Counted from the first letter of the stretch, positions 43,952 through 53,868 are shown. The stretch is 64,000 nucleotides of DNA from Flammeovirgaceae bacterium UBA2786 (GCA_002352225.1 DEIA01000077.1:1-64000), one strand, 5' to 3'. Notes: a model not told the origin generated them from the letters alone. Numbers and translations: made by a program.

Positions 43952-46672
43952 ATGAAGAGAATTATACTTTGTGTTGTTGTATTATGTGTGTGGATGAGCG
44001 AGCAGGCCGAGGCTCAGTTTAGAAACCGCACGCAACAATCGTCCACTACTCCGGAGTTAAATGAGGATAACCTTAACTATGCGGCCCCGCAGGAATACAC
44101 CATTGCCGGTATTGAAGTTACAGGCCTAAGCCTGCTGGACAAAAGCGCAATGGTATCGCTTACGGGTTTAAAAATTGGTGATAAGATTAAAATACCTGGC
44201 GATGGAATATCGGGGGCCATTCGCAAGTTGTGGAAACACGGGTTGATTGGGGATGCCATTATTTCGGTTCAAAAGATTGAAGGAGATCAGGTGTTTTTGT
44301 TGATTGCTTTAACAGAACGCCCACGGTTAAATGATTTTTACTTTACGGGTATAAGCAAAGGCCGGCAATCTTCTTTGAAAGAAGATTTAAAGTTGATAAG
44401 AGGGAAAATTGTAAATGATGCTACTATTCGTAACACCGAATTATCGGTTAAAAAGCATTTTGTTAAGAAAGGTTTTTTGAATACAATCGTAAAAGTACAT
44501 CCCGAAACGGATACCCTTAACAGGGGTAATGTGCGCCTGCGTATTGATGTTGATTTGAAAGCAAAAGTAAAGATTAACGCAGTTCACATTGAAGGCAATT
44601 ATGATGTGGCCGATGGTAAGCTGAAACGAAAACTCAAGAAAACGCGCGAGCACCCCCGCTTTTCATTGCATCGTACTTTGTTAGCCGAAGCCCTTACACT
44701 GAAACCAAGCAAAATTAAACCGGCACTTGACTCAAGCCGCAACCTCACTACACGCGATATACAGGAGTTCATTAACAGGAATATAAAACTTAATGTATTT
44801 GCCGGTTCAAAATTTATACGTTCTGAGTTTGAAGAAGACAAACTGAAACTTATCGGGTATTATAACTCCTTAGGCTATCGCGATGCCGAAATTCTATCGG
44901 ATACAATAGTCAATTTCGACAAATCGAATATTGACGTAAAAATTAAAGTTTACGAAGGCCGCAAATATTACTTCCGCAACATTACCTGGGTTGGTAACTA
45001 TATCCACAGCTCAAACACCCTCAACAAAATCCTCGACATCAATAAAGGTGATGTGTACAACAAAGATCTGATTGACAAGAAGACCACCTTCAACGCAAAA
45101 GGGGCCGACATTAGTGGATTGTATATGGATGATGGCTATTTGTTCTTTCAGGTACGCCCGGTTGAGGTTGCTGTAGTGGGAGATTCGATTGATGTGGAAA
45201 TGCGCATTCACGAAGGCGATCAGGCCACTATAGACGAAGTAATTATAAGTGGAAACGAACGCACTAACGATCATGTAATACGAAGAGAACTAAGTACAAT
45301 TCCGGGCCAGAAATTCAGACGCTCTGATTTAATTCGTACCCAACAAATGCTTTCGCAGATGGGCTACTTTAATCCGCAAAAGATCGAACAGGATATTCGC
45401 CCTAATCCTACCGATGGAACAGTGGATATAGAATGGAAAGTAGAAGAACAATCTAACGACCAAATAGAACTTTCCGGTGGTTGGGGGGGATTTTATGGCT
45501 TTGTAGGAACAGTGGGATTATCATTCAATAACTTTTCCATTCGTAATGTGCCGCATCTGAAAAAGTGGAGGCCATTACCGGTTGGCGATGGCCAGCGATT
45601 ATCATTACGGGCGCAAGCCAATGGTCGCTCGTTCCAGAGTTATAGTTTGTCGTTTACCGAGCCCTGGTTAGGAGGGCGCAGGCCAAACTCATTAACGGTA
45701 AGTTTAAACCACTCCATATCCAGATTAGCCAACGCACGCTTTGAGTTTACTGATAACACTTCATTGAAGCAGAGTGGTGTAACCATCGGTTTTGGGCGCA
45801 GATTAGAGTGGCCTGATAATTATTTCTCCCTTACTCATTCACTCTCATATCTTGTTTACAATTACAAAAACTATTTTGGAGGAGCATCAAACATTCTGCC
45901 GGCCGAAGGCCGAACAAATGAAATTATGTTTACCACCACACTTTCCCGAAACAGTATCGACAACCCGATGTATCCCACAGCGGGCTCTACTATTTCATTG
46001 GCGGTAAATCTAACTCCTCCTTACTCGCAGTGGCGCGATAAATCGTACTATGAAAACGTCAATCAACGTTACAAATGGACCGAGTTACACAAATGGATGG
46101 TTGATGCAAAATTCTATTTGAAACTGGTAGGTAGCCAAAAGCCGGATGGCCGCAGCCTGGTACTGGAAACAAAAGCACACATGGGCTTTATTGGTACATA
46201 TGACAGAAGCCTTGGCCCAGGCCCCTTCCAGCGCTTTCTGGTGGGTGGTGATGGTTTGGCAGGAGGATTCAACTCGTTTGTGTTAGGCCAGGACATTATT
46301 GGTTTGAGGGGCTATCCGAATAACTCCGTTACACCACCCCTTTATTCATTGCGGGGTACCCAGCAGGCTAATGGAATTGAAGGAGGTATTGTCTATAACA
46401 AATTTGGGGTAGAACTTCGCTACCCGGTTAGCACAGCCCAATCAGCTACCATTTATGGCTTTCTGTTCACTGAGGCAGGAAACAACTGGGACAATTACCG
46501 CGATTTCAATCCGTTTAACCTGTATAAATCGGCCGGAGTGGGGGCCCGTATCTTTATGCCAGCTTTTGGGTTAATAGGACTTAACTGGGCCTATGGATTC
46601 GATCGCCTGCCAGGAGCTTCAGATAAGAGCGGATCACAGTTCCACTTTACAATTGGCCAGCAAATCAGATAA
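43952..46672 (+). CDS. bamA: Outer-membrane protein assembly factor BamA
   Basis: This 906-residue protein has a signal peptide (about 1-21, EQAEAQ), a set of POTRA domains (about 45-480; clear repeats YTIAGIEVTGLSLLDKSAMVSLTGL and ATIDEVIISGNERTNDHVIRRELSTIPG) and a 16-stranded barrel (about 490-906) of the Omp85 type, ending in QFHFTIGQQIR. It inserts beta-barrel proteins into the outer membrane. The ompH gene starts 4 bp after its stop, so chaperones are co-expressed. The conserved order nadK-DUF6089-uppS-bamA-ompH-ompH is shared with other Bacteroidota. Confidence 0.96.
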   Translation: MKRIILCVVVLCVWMSEQAEAQFRNRTQQSSTTPELNEDNLNYAAPQEYTIAGIEVTGLSLLDKSAMVSLTGLKIGDKIKIPGDGISGAIRKLWKHGLIGDAIISVQKIEGDQVFLLIALTERPRLNDFYFTGISKGRQSSLKEDLKLIRGKIVNDATIRNTELSVKKHFVKKGFLNTIVKVHPETDTLNRGNVRLRIDVDLKAKVKINAVHIEGNYDVADGKLKRKLKKTREHPRFSLHRTLLAEALTLKPSKIKPALDSSRNLTTRDIQEFINRNIKLNVFAGSKFIRSEFEEDKLKLIGYYNSLGYRDAEILSDTIVNFDKSNIDVKIKVYEGRKYYFRNITWVGNYIHSSNTLNKILDINKGDVYNKDLIDKKTTFNAKGADISGLYMDDGYLFFQVRPVEVAVVGDSIDVEMRIHEGDQATIDEVIISGNERTNDHVIRRELSTIPGQKFRRSDLIRTQQMLSQMGYFNPQKIEQDIRPNPTDGTVDIEWKVEEQSNDQIELSGGWGGFYGFVGTVGLSFNNFSIRNVPHLKKWRPLPVGDGQRLSLRAQANGRSFQSYSLSFTEPWLGGRRPNSLTVSLNHSISRLANARFEFTDNTSLKQSGVTIGFGRRLEWPDNYFSLTHSLSYLVYNYKNYFGGASNILPAEGRTNEIMFTTTLSRNSIDNPMYPTAGSTISLAVNLTPPYSQWRDKSYYENVNQRYKWTELHKWMVDAKFYLKLVGSQKPDGRSLVLETKAHMGFIGTYDRSLGPGPFQRFLVGGDGLAGGFNSFVLGQDIIGLRGYPNNSVTPPLYSLRGTQQANGIEGGIVYNKFGVELRYPVSTAQSATIYGFLFTEAGNNWDNYRDFNPFNLYKSAGVGARIFMPAFGLIGLNWAYGFDRLPGASDKSGSQFHFTIGQQIR

Positions 46673-46676
46673 AAAA

Positions 46677-47207
46677 ATGAGGTTTTTAATCACAACAACC
46701 TGTCTTCTGTTTTTCGGCCTGAATTTTGTCAATGCTCAGAAGTTCGGATATTTCGACTCAGAATATGTATTGAGCAAATTACCCGAATACAGCAAAGCGC
46801 AAGGCGAAATAGACCAGCTTTCGGCTGCGTGGCAAAAGGAAGTAGAAGAAATGCAGGCCAAAGTAGATGCCCTTTATCGCACCTACCAGGCTGAACAGGT
46901 GCTGCTTACTGAAGCCATGAAAACCGAAAGGCTGGATGAGATAAAGAAAAAAGAAACAGAGCTAAAAGACTATCAGAAAAAGGTTTTTGGATACAAGGGT
47001 CTTTACTTTTTGAAAAAACAAGAATTGATTAAACCTTTGCAGGATAAAATATTTGATGCCGTTGAAAAAGTGTGTAAAGCAAACCGTCTCGCCTTCCTCT
47101 TCGATAAGTCGGAATTGGTTATGGTTTACACTGATCCCCGGCATGACTACACAGACTTCATTCTGGAAGAATTAGGTTTGGGAGACCCTAACGATAAAGT
47201 AAAATAA
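46677..47207 (+). CDS. OmpH/Skp-like periplasmic chaperone
   Basis: The ATG at 46677 is preferred over the upstream frame (46593) because it lies 4 bp after the bamA stop and gives a signal peptide (MRFLITTTCLLFFGLNFVNAQ). The mature protein of about 155 residues is a Skp-like chaperone: KFGYFDSEYVLSKLPEYSKAQGEI at the start, long charged helices that would form tentacles (EEMQAKVDALYRTYQAEQ) and the C-terminal AFLFDKSELVMVYTDPRHDYTD. Skp-type proteins carry unfolded barrel proteins through the periplasm to BamA. A second copy follows. Confidence 0.93.
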   Translation: MRFLITTTCLLFFGLNFVNAQKFGYFDSEYVLSKLPEYSKAQGEIDQLSAAWQKEVEEMQAKVDALYRTYQAEQVLLTEAMKTERLDEIKKKETELKDYQKKVFGYKGLYFLKKQELIKPLQDKIFDAVEKVCKANRLAFLFDKSELVMVYTDPRHDYTDFILEELGLGDPNDKVK

Positions 47208-47218
47208 ACAAACTAAAA

Positions 47219-47764
47219 ATGAGAACACTCTTAGTACTTCTATTTTGCGCAGCAACCGTAAGCGCTCAGGCCCAGGAAACACAAAAGATCGGCTATGCCG
47301 ATTGGAATTATATTTTCGGCCAAATGCCCGAGTTCAAGCAAATTGAAAATGAATTAAAAACACACGGAACGCAGTTAGAGAACCAGTTAAAAGCGAAAAG
47401 CACTGAGTTTGAAACTAAACTGCGTGCCTATCAGGGTATGCCGGCCACTACACCCGATGCAATTAAAGCCGACAAAGAACGCGAATTGCAAGGCTTGCAG
47501 GAAAGCATCCAGAAGTTTCAGCAGGACGCACAAACCTCGTTAGGCAATAAGCAGAACGCTCTGATGGATCCTGTGTTCAAAAAAATTGGTAAGGCTATTG
47601 AAGATGTGGCTAAAGAAAATGGTTTTGCATTTATTCTTAACCCGCAATTAGTTGGAAGTGGCGAAGATGTATTGCTTTACAGCGATGAAAAGTATAACAT
47701 TTCAACTTTGGTGTTGAAGAAGTTAGGGGTAACACCTAAGCCTGAGGCAACCAAACCCAACTAA
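47219..47764 (+). CDS. Second OmpH/Skp-like periplasmic chaperone
   Basis: This 181-residue protein starts 11 bp after the first OmpH gene and has the same layout: a signal peptide (about 1-19, VSAQAQ), KIGYADWNYIFGQMPEFKQIENEL, a helical middle rich in Gln/Glu/Lys and the C-terminal NGFAFILNPQLVGSGEDVLLYSDEKYNIS. A proline-rich end (PKPEATKPN) is unlike the first copy. Tandem ompH genes after bamA are usual in Bacteroidota. A clear terminator lies 20 bp downstream. Confidence 0.93.
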   Translation: MRTLLVLLFCAATVSAQAQETQKIGYADWNYIFGQMPEFKQIENELKTHGTQLENQLKAKSTEFETKLRAYQGMPATTPDAIKADKERELQGLQESIQKFQQDAQTSLGNKQNALMDPVFKKIGKAIEDVAKENGFAFILNPQLVGSGEDVLLYSDEKYNISTLVLKKLGVTPKPEATKPN

Positions 47765-47783
47765 AATTTTTAAATAAAATTTG

Positions 47784-47816
47784 AAAGCCTGTGTCTAAAA
47801 AGATACAGGCTTTTTT
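47784..47816 (+). terminator. Intrinsic terminator ending the bamA-ompH cluster
   Basis: AAAGCCTGTGTC (47784-47795) pairs with GATACAGGCTTT (47802-47813), one mismatch, around a 6-base loop and is followed by a T-run. It lies between convergent genes and may also end the 5-oxoprolinase transcript. Confidence 0.85.
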
Positions 47817-50800
47817 ATGCCTCATTACCCCATCCGCCCCCGCCAGGGGTTTCAATAGCAATACTATCGCCTGCCTTTACTTCTACTGAAGTTAAACCGG
47901 ATAGCTGAATTTTTTCTCCATTGTTTCGGATAAGATATTGCTTGCCACACATACCAGAATGCCCGCCTGCCATTCCGTAGGGTGTCTCTTTACGGTGCTG
48001 GGTTAACAGGTTTACTTCCATCTTTTCATTGAACTGCACTTCGCGTATTACACCATTGCCACCCCGCCATTTTCCTTTTCCTCCTGAGTTTTTTCTGATT
48101 TCAAATCGCCTAAGCAAAACCGGGTACCGGTGTTCCAGAATCTCAGCATCGGTTATTCGGGTGTTGGTCATGTGCGTGTGCACAGCATCAGCGCCATTGT
48201 AGCCTTCTGTGGCACCAGCACCTCCACAAATGGTTTCGTAAAACCCAAAGCGGGCATTACCAAACAAAAAATTATTCATAGTGCCCTGGCTGCACGCGCC
48301 AAGCTGCAGCGCTTTTAACAAGGTGTCAGTTAATCGCTGACTTACCTCTGTATTACCCCCTACAACAGCCGGCTGTATTTTAGTAAAATCAGGATTTAAC
48401 ATTCCGTGAGGAAGTTTAATCTGAATGTGCTGCATTAACCCCTCATTCATGGCAATGGGTTTATTAATCCATACACGCAACACATATAAAATTACACTTT
48501 GTACAATGGCAGGTGTAGCGTTGAAATTACCAGGGTGCACATCGGCAGAGCCAGTAAAATCAATAACAAGCTTGTTCTTTTTACGTGTAAGCGATACAGT
48601 TAATTTGCTGCCATCATCTAATAGCTCGGTGGCTGCAGAAATCGTATGATGTAATGATGCAATTTTTTCACTTACATGTTGCGCAGCATATCGCTTTAGG
48701 GAATTCATGTGGGCGAGCACGGTGTTGGTACTATGAGCTTCACAAAGTTGTTTCAGCAACAACTCACCGGCATTTACCGATGCCAACGCTCCGTTCAGGT
48801 CAGCCAGGTTTTCATCTAAAGATCGGGTTGGGTAAGGATTTTTGATAAACACCTTTTTAATTTCGTTCCATTGCGAGGCGCCTTGTTTCATCAGGTATGT
48901 TGGCGCAATGATTACACCTTCTTCAGCAAGTGTGGTTGCATGTGCTGGCATTGACCCTGGCTTGCTTCCGCCAACCTCAGCATGATGTGCGCGATTAGCC
49001 ACAAAACCCACACGCTTTTTATTTACAAACACTGGTTTGATTAAAGTAATATCGGGCAGGTGCGAGCCACCGTAAGCAGGATGATTGGTAATAATAACAT
49101 CGCCTTCGCGAATAGGAATTATCCTCATTACTTCGCGCACACAAACACCCATGCTGCCGAGGTGCACCGGAATGTGCGGAGCATTTACAATCAGATAACC
49201 ATCGGCATCCATTATTGCGCATGAAAAATCTAACCGCTCTTTTACGTTTACAGAAAATGAAGAGCGTTGCAATATGGCACCCATCTCTTGCGCAATAGCT
49301 GTAAACCGGTTGCTGAATAACTCCAACGAAGCCTCCGTAGAGTGCGTTTGAGGGTGCTTTTGTTTTTTGCTTTGAACAAGCAAGGCATGGTTGTGTTGGT
49401 CTAATTTGAATTGCCAACCCGGATAAACAACCGATGAAGAATTCTGACTTACTACCAAAGCTGGACCATTTATTGTTGCACCTGTTGTTAACCCCTCCCA
49501 CTGATATACGCTTGCGTTAACCCATTTACCAGCAAGAAGCATTTTTTGTTTGTTTATAGGGTTGGGTTTATGTGTGCGTAAACGCGATGGTTTGAATGTA
49601 TTCGAATACCCCTTAACGAGTGCTACTATTCTAACAGACTCTACTTCTATTGCGCGGTTAAGTAACCAGTGGCCGTATATCGCTTTGTACCTCTTTTTAA
49701 ACTGCATAACCAGTTCTTCAGGGTCGGTCGTATTTACCTCGATGCAGCTTTCCTGGCCTTTAAATCTCAAAAATGTTATTTGCTTTTGAAGTATGATTTC
49801 CTTTTTGGAATAGCCATCGCGAACCAGTTTTTCAAATCCTTTTTTCTTTAGCCGGGTAAACAATGATCTCCACTTTTTTATAACGCTTGTAAGAGGAGCC
49901 AGAATAAGTTGCTCTTCGAAATGCGTTACATCGGCATGACCAATTCCGTAGGCACTCAATAACCCGGCATCGTAAGGAATCAGAATTTTTTTTGTGCCAA
50001 GCAATTGAGCAAGTGCACAAGCATGCTGACCCCCCGCACCACCAAAACTTAATAGCGAGTAATCAATCGGGTTGTGTCCGAACTGAACGGAAACCTTGCG
50101 AATAGCTTCACTCATTTTTTCGTTGGCGATTTGCAAAAAAGATTCGAGGAGATGTTCGGGTTCAGGTTGTTTGCCCGTATGCTTATAAATTTTAGAAATA
50201 ACTTTTCGAAGCGCATTTTCTGCTTGCTTGCGGTAAAGCGGAATAGTAAAATGTTGGATTGCTATTTTACCCACTAACAGGTTAACATCAGTAAGGGTTA
50301 ACGACCCGCCCGCGCCATAACAGGCCGGCCCCGGACTAGCCCCGGCACTGTGCGGCCCAACCGTTAATTTGTGTCCATCAAAATCGCAAATTGATCCCCC
50401 GCCAGCAGCAATGGTTTCAATCTCCAACGAAGGGGAAAGAATACGAACCGATCCGACCTTTGATTCGTACCGATACGAGAACGTTTTATTGAACAACGAC
50501 ACATCGGTACTCGTGCCACCCATATCAAAGGCAATGAGTTTATCAACACCAGAATATCTACCTGAAACAGCGGCACCCACAACGCCACCTGCCGGGCCAC
50601 TGAGCAAACTATCTTTCGGAAAAAATTGCTGAGCGTTTACGAGGCCACCGGCACTAGTCATTATTTTAAGTTGTGCCGATGTCAGTTTGTTTTGAATTCG
50701 GTTAAGATAAGATTGAATGATAGGCGCGAGGTAGGCATTTGTCACAGCTGTTTCCGCACGGGGTAAAATTTTTATTTGCCCTGAAACTTCATGCGACAGT

Positions 50801-51585
50801 GTAACAAATTGAATTCCTGCGTTAAGCAATTTTTTCTTAATGGCTATTTCATGTGTTGGGTTTTTATAGCTGTGCAAAAAGGCAATCGCTACCGAGGTGC
50901 ATCCGGCTGCTTTAATTTTCTTTATTAACCCGGGTATTGTAGTAAGGGCAAGCGGAGAGAGCACTTTTCCATTCGCATCCATACGCTCATCCGCTTCTAC
51001 CACGAGTTTGTAAAGAGGATCTTCTTTTTCTATGGTAAGTGAAAATAAGTCAGGTCTTTGTTGCGTACCAATACGCAGCAGGTCTTTAAAACCCCTGGTT
51101 ATAATAAGGGCTGTGGGGGCACCCTTACGTTCCAGCAAAGCGTTGGTTCCTTTTGTAGAGCCCAACTTCATTTCAATGTGTGGAAATTTTTTTTGTAGAG
51201 AAGTTTCAGTTAGCAACCGTGCAGCAAGCACAGGCACTTCTTCATGGCTGGTAATTTCTATTCTGGTACCCGCTTTTATTTGGTTAGGAATTGTGGAGTA
51301 AAAGTAGATTAACCCCTTAGCGGGATTAGTGTGGTGAATTTTCAGCGAGATTTTTTCATCAGGAAGGCGAACTGAAAAGTTTTTGAAAATATCGGCTGCC
51401 GTATGGAGGTTAGCCTCAACAGCCAGCCCGTTATTGGGCATAATTGCTTTTACTTCGGCTTTGATTACGCTACTGCTTAAAATTTTAAGTCGCCTCAATT
51501 CTCCCGCAGGATTTATACCAATACAATCCGTAAAGGTACCTCCGGTATCAATCCAGATTTTCCAGGGTGTTAGGTTGGCCGGCAC
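47815..51585 (-). CDS. 5-oxoprolinase, fused HyuA-HyuB hydantoinase/oxoprolinase
   Basis: This 1256-residue cytosolic enzyme has an N-terminal HyuA part (about 1-690) with the nucleotide-binding patterns WIDTGGTFTDCIG, GSTKGTNALLERKGA and LIAFDMGGTSTDVSL, and a C-terminal HyuB part (about 720-1256) with FSCAIMDADGYLI, TNHPAYGGSHLPDITL, PGSMPAHATTL and a glycine-rich GGGGWGNEA end. 5-Oxoprolinase opens 5-oxoproline to glutamate using ATP. Here both halves are in one chain, as in eukaryotes and many Bacteroidota. A lipoprotein gene lies 3 bp upstream and probably shares its promoter. No partner PxpABC genes are nearby. Confidence 0.93.
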   Translation of the reverse strand: MPANLTPWKIWIDTGGTFTDCIGINPAGELRRLKILSSSVIKAEVKAIMPNNGLAVEANLHTAADIFKNFSVRLPDEKISLKIHHTNPAKGLIYFYSTIPNQIKAGTRIEITSHEEVPVLAARLLTETSLQKKFPHIEMKLGSTKGTNALLERKGAPTALIITRGFKDLLRIGTQQRPDLFSLTIEKEDPLYKLVVEADERMDANGKVLSPLALTTIPGLIKKIKAAGCTSVAIAFLHSYKNPTHEIAIKKKLLNAGIQFVTLSHEVSGQIKILPRAETAVTNAYLAPIIQSYLNRIQNKLTSAQLKIMTSAGGLVNAQQFFPKDSLLSGPAGGVVGAAVSGRYSGVDKLIAFDMGGTSTDVSLFNKTFSYRYESKVGSVRILSPSLEIETIAAGGGSICDFDGHKLTVGPHSAGASPGPACYGAGGSLTLTDVNLLVGKIAIQHFTIPLYRKQAENALRKVISKIYKHTGKQPEPEHLLESFLQIANEKMSEAIRKVSVQFGHNPIDYSLLSFGGAGGQHACALAQLLGTKKILIPYDAGLLSAYGIGHADVTHFEEQLILAPLTSVIKKWRSLFTRLKKKGFEKLVRDGYSKKEIILQKQITFLRFKGQESCIEVNTTDPEELVMQFKKRYKAIYGHWLLNRAIEVESVRIVALVKGYSNTFKPSRLRTHKPNPINKQKMLLAGKWVNASVYQWEGLTTGATINGPALVVSQNSSSVVYPGWQFKLDQHNHALLVQSKKQKHPQTHSTEASLELFSNRFTAIAQEMGAILQRSSFSVNVKERLDFSCAIMDADGYLIVNAPHIPVHLGSMGVCVREVMRIIPIREGDVIITNHPAYGGSHLPDITLIKPVFVNKKRVGFVANRAHHAEVGGSKPGSMPAHATTLAEEGVIIAPTYLMKQGASQWNEIKKVFIKNPYPTRSLDENLADLNGALASVNAGELLLKQLCEAHSTNTVLAHMNSLKRYAAQHVSEKIASLHHTISAATELLDDGSKLTVSLTRKKNKLVIDFTGSADVHPGNFNATPAIVQSVILYVLRVWINKPIAMNEGLMQHIQIKLPHGMLNPDFTKIQPAVVGGNTEVSQRLTDTLLKALQLGACSQGTMNNFLFGNARFGFYETICGGAGATEGYNGADAVHTHMTNTRITDAEILEHRYPVLLRRFEIRKNSGGKGKWRGGNGVIREVQFNEKMEVNLLTQHRKETPYGMAGGHSGMCGKQYLIRNNGEKIQLSGLTSVEVKAGDSIAIETPGGGGWGNEA

Positions 51586-51588
51586 TTT

Positions 51589-52056
51589 TTATTTAATAGA
51601 AAGCACTACTTGTTTCCGCGTAAAGCGAATGGCAATAGCTTTTAGAAATTCGGTTGAGCCATCCGGGTGTTCGCGGAATACGGGCTTAGTATAAAGCAAA
51701 GAATCCGGCCCCATCTTCTGCACATTATCACTCCCCATATTGCCGGAGTAAGCTTCCAGTAACTGCTTTTCTATTTCGCGAAGGCCGGTCTGGTTTTCCT
51801 GAAGGGGAAATATCTCCACGCTTTCGGCCACAGCCAATGAATCCAGAAATAATGTGTTGCTCAGTAACCTGTCCTTTTTTTCGATTGTAACAGCAAGTTT
51901 GCGTCCCCATTTAAATGTCGCATCCGTAATTTCGGCCTCTGTAACTTTCCGAAGTTCATTAAGCGCCATATTTTCCTTCATTTTTTTTCGCTGTTCGTCT
52001 GTTAACGAGCCCGTGCATGAACTTAGAAAAACACTAATTAAAATGAAGTATCGCAT
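51589..52056 (-). CDS. Hypothetical lipoprotein upstream of the 5-oxoprolinase gene
   Basis: This 155-residue protein has a short lipoprotein signal (MRYFILISVFLSSC, Cys at about 14). The mature part is charged and helical at first (DEQRKKMKENMALNELRKVTEAEI), then a mixed segment with TFKWGRKLAVTI and YTKPVFREHPDGSTEFLKAIAIRFTRK, the last part resembling a short DUF-type fold I do not recognise. The 3-bp gap to the oxoprolinase gene indicates one operon, although a surface lipoprotein and a cytosolic enzyme make an odd pair. It is divergent from prfA. Confidence 0.75.
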   Translation of the reverse strand: MRYFILISVFLSSCTGSLTDEQRKKMKENMALNELRKVTEAEITDATFKWGRKLAVTIEKKDRLLSNTLFLDSLAVAESVEIFPLQENQTGLREIEKQLLEAYSGNMGSDNVQKMGPDSLLYTKPVFREHPDGSTEFLKAIAIRFTRKQVVLSIK

Positions 52057-52182
52057 GGTCTGATTTTATAAGATGTGGCTAAAATTAGAAACTCAAACCC
52101 AAATAAAAGAACCTTTCAGGTCTTTAAGTTTGACATAAGGCCACGAATATCGTAACCGGGTAGGAGTATCTGCAACAGTTAT

Positions 52183-52190
52183 TAAATTTG
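52183..52190 (+). promoter_or_regulatory. Candidate -7 element for prfA
   Basis: TAAATTTG matches TAnnTTTG exactly and lies 16 bases before the prfA ATG. No clear -33 TTTG is seen at the usual distance. Confidence 0.35.
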
Positions 52191-52206
52191 CACCCCATTA
52201 CACGGT

Positions 52207-53274
52207 ATGATTGATAAATTAATTGAAATAAAGGATCGGTTTGAAGAGGTAGGCCAATTGTTGGTTCAGCCCGATACGGTTAGCGACCGCAAAAAATTCA
52301 GCCAGCTAAGCAAAGAATACAAAGATCTTGAGAAGATTGTGATTAAATACAATCAATACAAGGCGGTTTTAGATGGCTTGCAACATGCCAAGGATCTTTT
52401 GCAAAAGGAAAAAGATGCAGAGATGCGCGAACTGGCCAAAATGGAATTAGATGAGCTAACCCCACAAAGTGAGGTTCTGGAAGCGGAGATTAAGGAATTA
52501 CTGATGCCCAAGGATCCCAACGATTATAAAAACGCCATTCTTGAAATTAGGGCCGGTACAGGAGGCGATGAGGCAGCTATTTTTGCTGGCGATTTATGGC
52601 GCATGTACCAACGCTTCTGCGATCGTAAAGGACTTAAAATGCAGGTGGTTGATGTAACCGAGGGTACCGCAGGAGGATATAAAGAAGTTATCAGCACGAT
52701 TGAGGGTGAAGGAGCTTTTGGGATTTTTAAATATGAATCGGGGGTGCACCGCGTGCAACGTGTGCCGGCAACCGAAACACAAGGGCGAGTACATACGTCA
52801 GCGGCTTCTGTAGTAGTGCTGCCCGAAGCTGAAGAGGTAGATGTAGAAATTAACCCGGCCGATCTGGAATATCAAACAGCACGCTCAAGCGGTGCGGGCG
52901 GGCAAAACGTAAACAAGGTGGAAACCAAAGTGCAACTTACGCACAAGCCTACGGGCATAATGGTTACCTGCCAGATTGAACGTTCGCAACATGGTAACCG
53001 CGAACGGGCGTTGCAAATGTTGCGTACCAAACTTTACGAAATTGAGTTTGAAAAAAAGAATAAGGAAATCGGAGACTCACGCAGAAGCCAGGTGCGCAGT
53101 GGTGACAGGTCAGAAAAAATTCGTACGTATAATTATCCGCAAAGTCGGGTAACGGATCACCGTATTGGATATACACAACATAATCTTCCTGCGGTAATGA
53201 ATGGCGAGGTAGATGAGTTTATTAACCAGTTAAAGATTGCCGAAACGGCCGAGCGAATGGTAGAGGGTAAGTGA
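52207..53274 (+). CDS. prfA: Peptide chain release factor 1
   Basis: This 355-residue protein terminates translation at UAA and UAG codons. The universal GGQ motif is in SSGAGGQNVNKVETKVQL (Gln at about residue 230), and the anticodon-like region is in EVISTIEGEGAFGIFKYESGVHRVQRVPATETQGRVHTSAASV (the latter containing the PxT-type recognition residues). C-terminal motifs RTYNYPQSRVTDHRIGYT are typical of RF1. The stop codon lies within the stem of the terminator at 53273-53314. Confidence 0.98.
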   Translation: MIDKLIEIKDRFEEVGQLLVQPDTVSDRKKFSQLSKEYKDLEKIVIKYNQYKAVLDGLQHAKDLLQKEKDAEMRELAKMELDELTPQSEVLEAEIKELLMPKDPNDYKNAILEIRAGTGGDEAAIFAGDLWRMYQRFCDRKGLKMQVVDVTEGTAGGYKEVISTIEGEGAFGIFKYESGVHRVQRVPATETQGRVHTSAASVVVLPEAEEVDVEINPADLEYQTARSSGAGGQNVNKVETKVQLTHKPTGIMVTCQIERSQHGNRERALQMLRTKLYEIEFEKKNKEIGDSRRSQVRSGDRSEKIRTYNYPQSRVTDHRIGYTQHNLPAVMNGEVDEFINQLKIAETAERMVEGK

Positions 53275-53314
53275 TTTGAAAACTGATTTAATGGCTTAAA
53301 CCAGTTTTCAAATC
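53273..53314. terminator. Bidirectional terminator between prfA and the LPP20-like gene
   Basis: GATTTGAAAACTG and CAGTTTTCAAATC form a perfect 13-bp stem with a 16-base loop. The prfA stop codon lies inside the left arm. It is placed to end the convergent minus-strand gene as well. Confidence 0.75.
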
Positions 53315-53325
53315 GGTTTAAAATA

Positions 53326-53868
53326 TTAATTCTCGTCTTCAGTTTCTTTTATTTGCTGATCCAGAATTTCGTCTATTAGTTTCATCTGGCGTTCATCAAT
53401 GGTACGATCCGTTTTGGCCTGCTTCTTCATAAAACGGAACATGGCATTCTTTTTAATTTCGTAGGCGATGAATACTGTGTATTTGTTTTCTTTTGCATTA
53501 AAATATTTTTCTTCGCCCATCTTACGCAAATCGGCAATGTTCGTGTTCATGGTTTGGCGAACCAGGCTTTGAAATTTATCGGCTACATCAGCAGCATTTG
53601 CATTCTCAGTCTGGCCCAGATATTGGTCGGCCACCTGCTTCATAGTTGTGCTTACCTGTCCTGCTAATTGTGCTTTAGCTTCAATATCAGCCTTGCCACG
53701 GGCAATATTATCCTGCGAACTTTCGCCTTTACCTGTTGCCCGGAAAAAGCGATTGTTTGATTCGTACGCATTTCCCCGAAAGGGCTCCTTAACTTTTGAC
53801 CCAAGCATACCCGAACCACAGGCGCTTACAATAAGAGCAATTACAACAGTTAAAAGACTTGTTTTCAT
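53326..53868 (-). CDS. LPP20-like lipoprotein
   Basis: The ATG at 53868 gives a lipoprotein signal (MKTSLLTVVIALIVSAC, Cys at about 17); the open frame extends to 53898. The mature protein has NNRFFRATGKGESSQDNIARGKADIEAKAQLAGQVST, matching the pattern of the LPP20 family (residues that convert into a small beta-alpha unit), then KYTVFIAYEIKKNAMFRFM and an acidic C-terminal tail. These are outer-membrane lipoproteins of unclear function. It is convergent with prfA and shares a terminator with it. Confidence 0.78.
   Translation of the reverse strand: MKTSLLTVVIALIVSACGSGMLGSKVKEPFRGNAYESNNRFFRATGKGESSQDNIARGKADIEAKAQLAGQVSTTMKQVADQYLGQTENANAADVADKFQSLVRQTMNTNIADLRKMGEEKYFNAKENKYTVFIAYEIKKNAMFRFMKKQAKTDRTIDERQMKLIDEILDQQIKETEDEN

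Noticed and set aside
49019..49501. A 160-codon frame inside the 5-oxoprolinase gene
   Set aside because: It is an alternative frame of a gene with clear HyuA and HyuB motifs throughout, and it is rich in Cys and Arg without a pattern.
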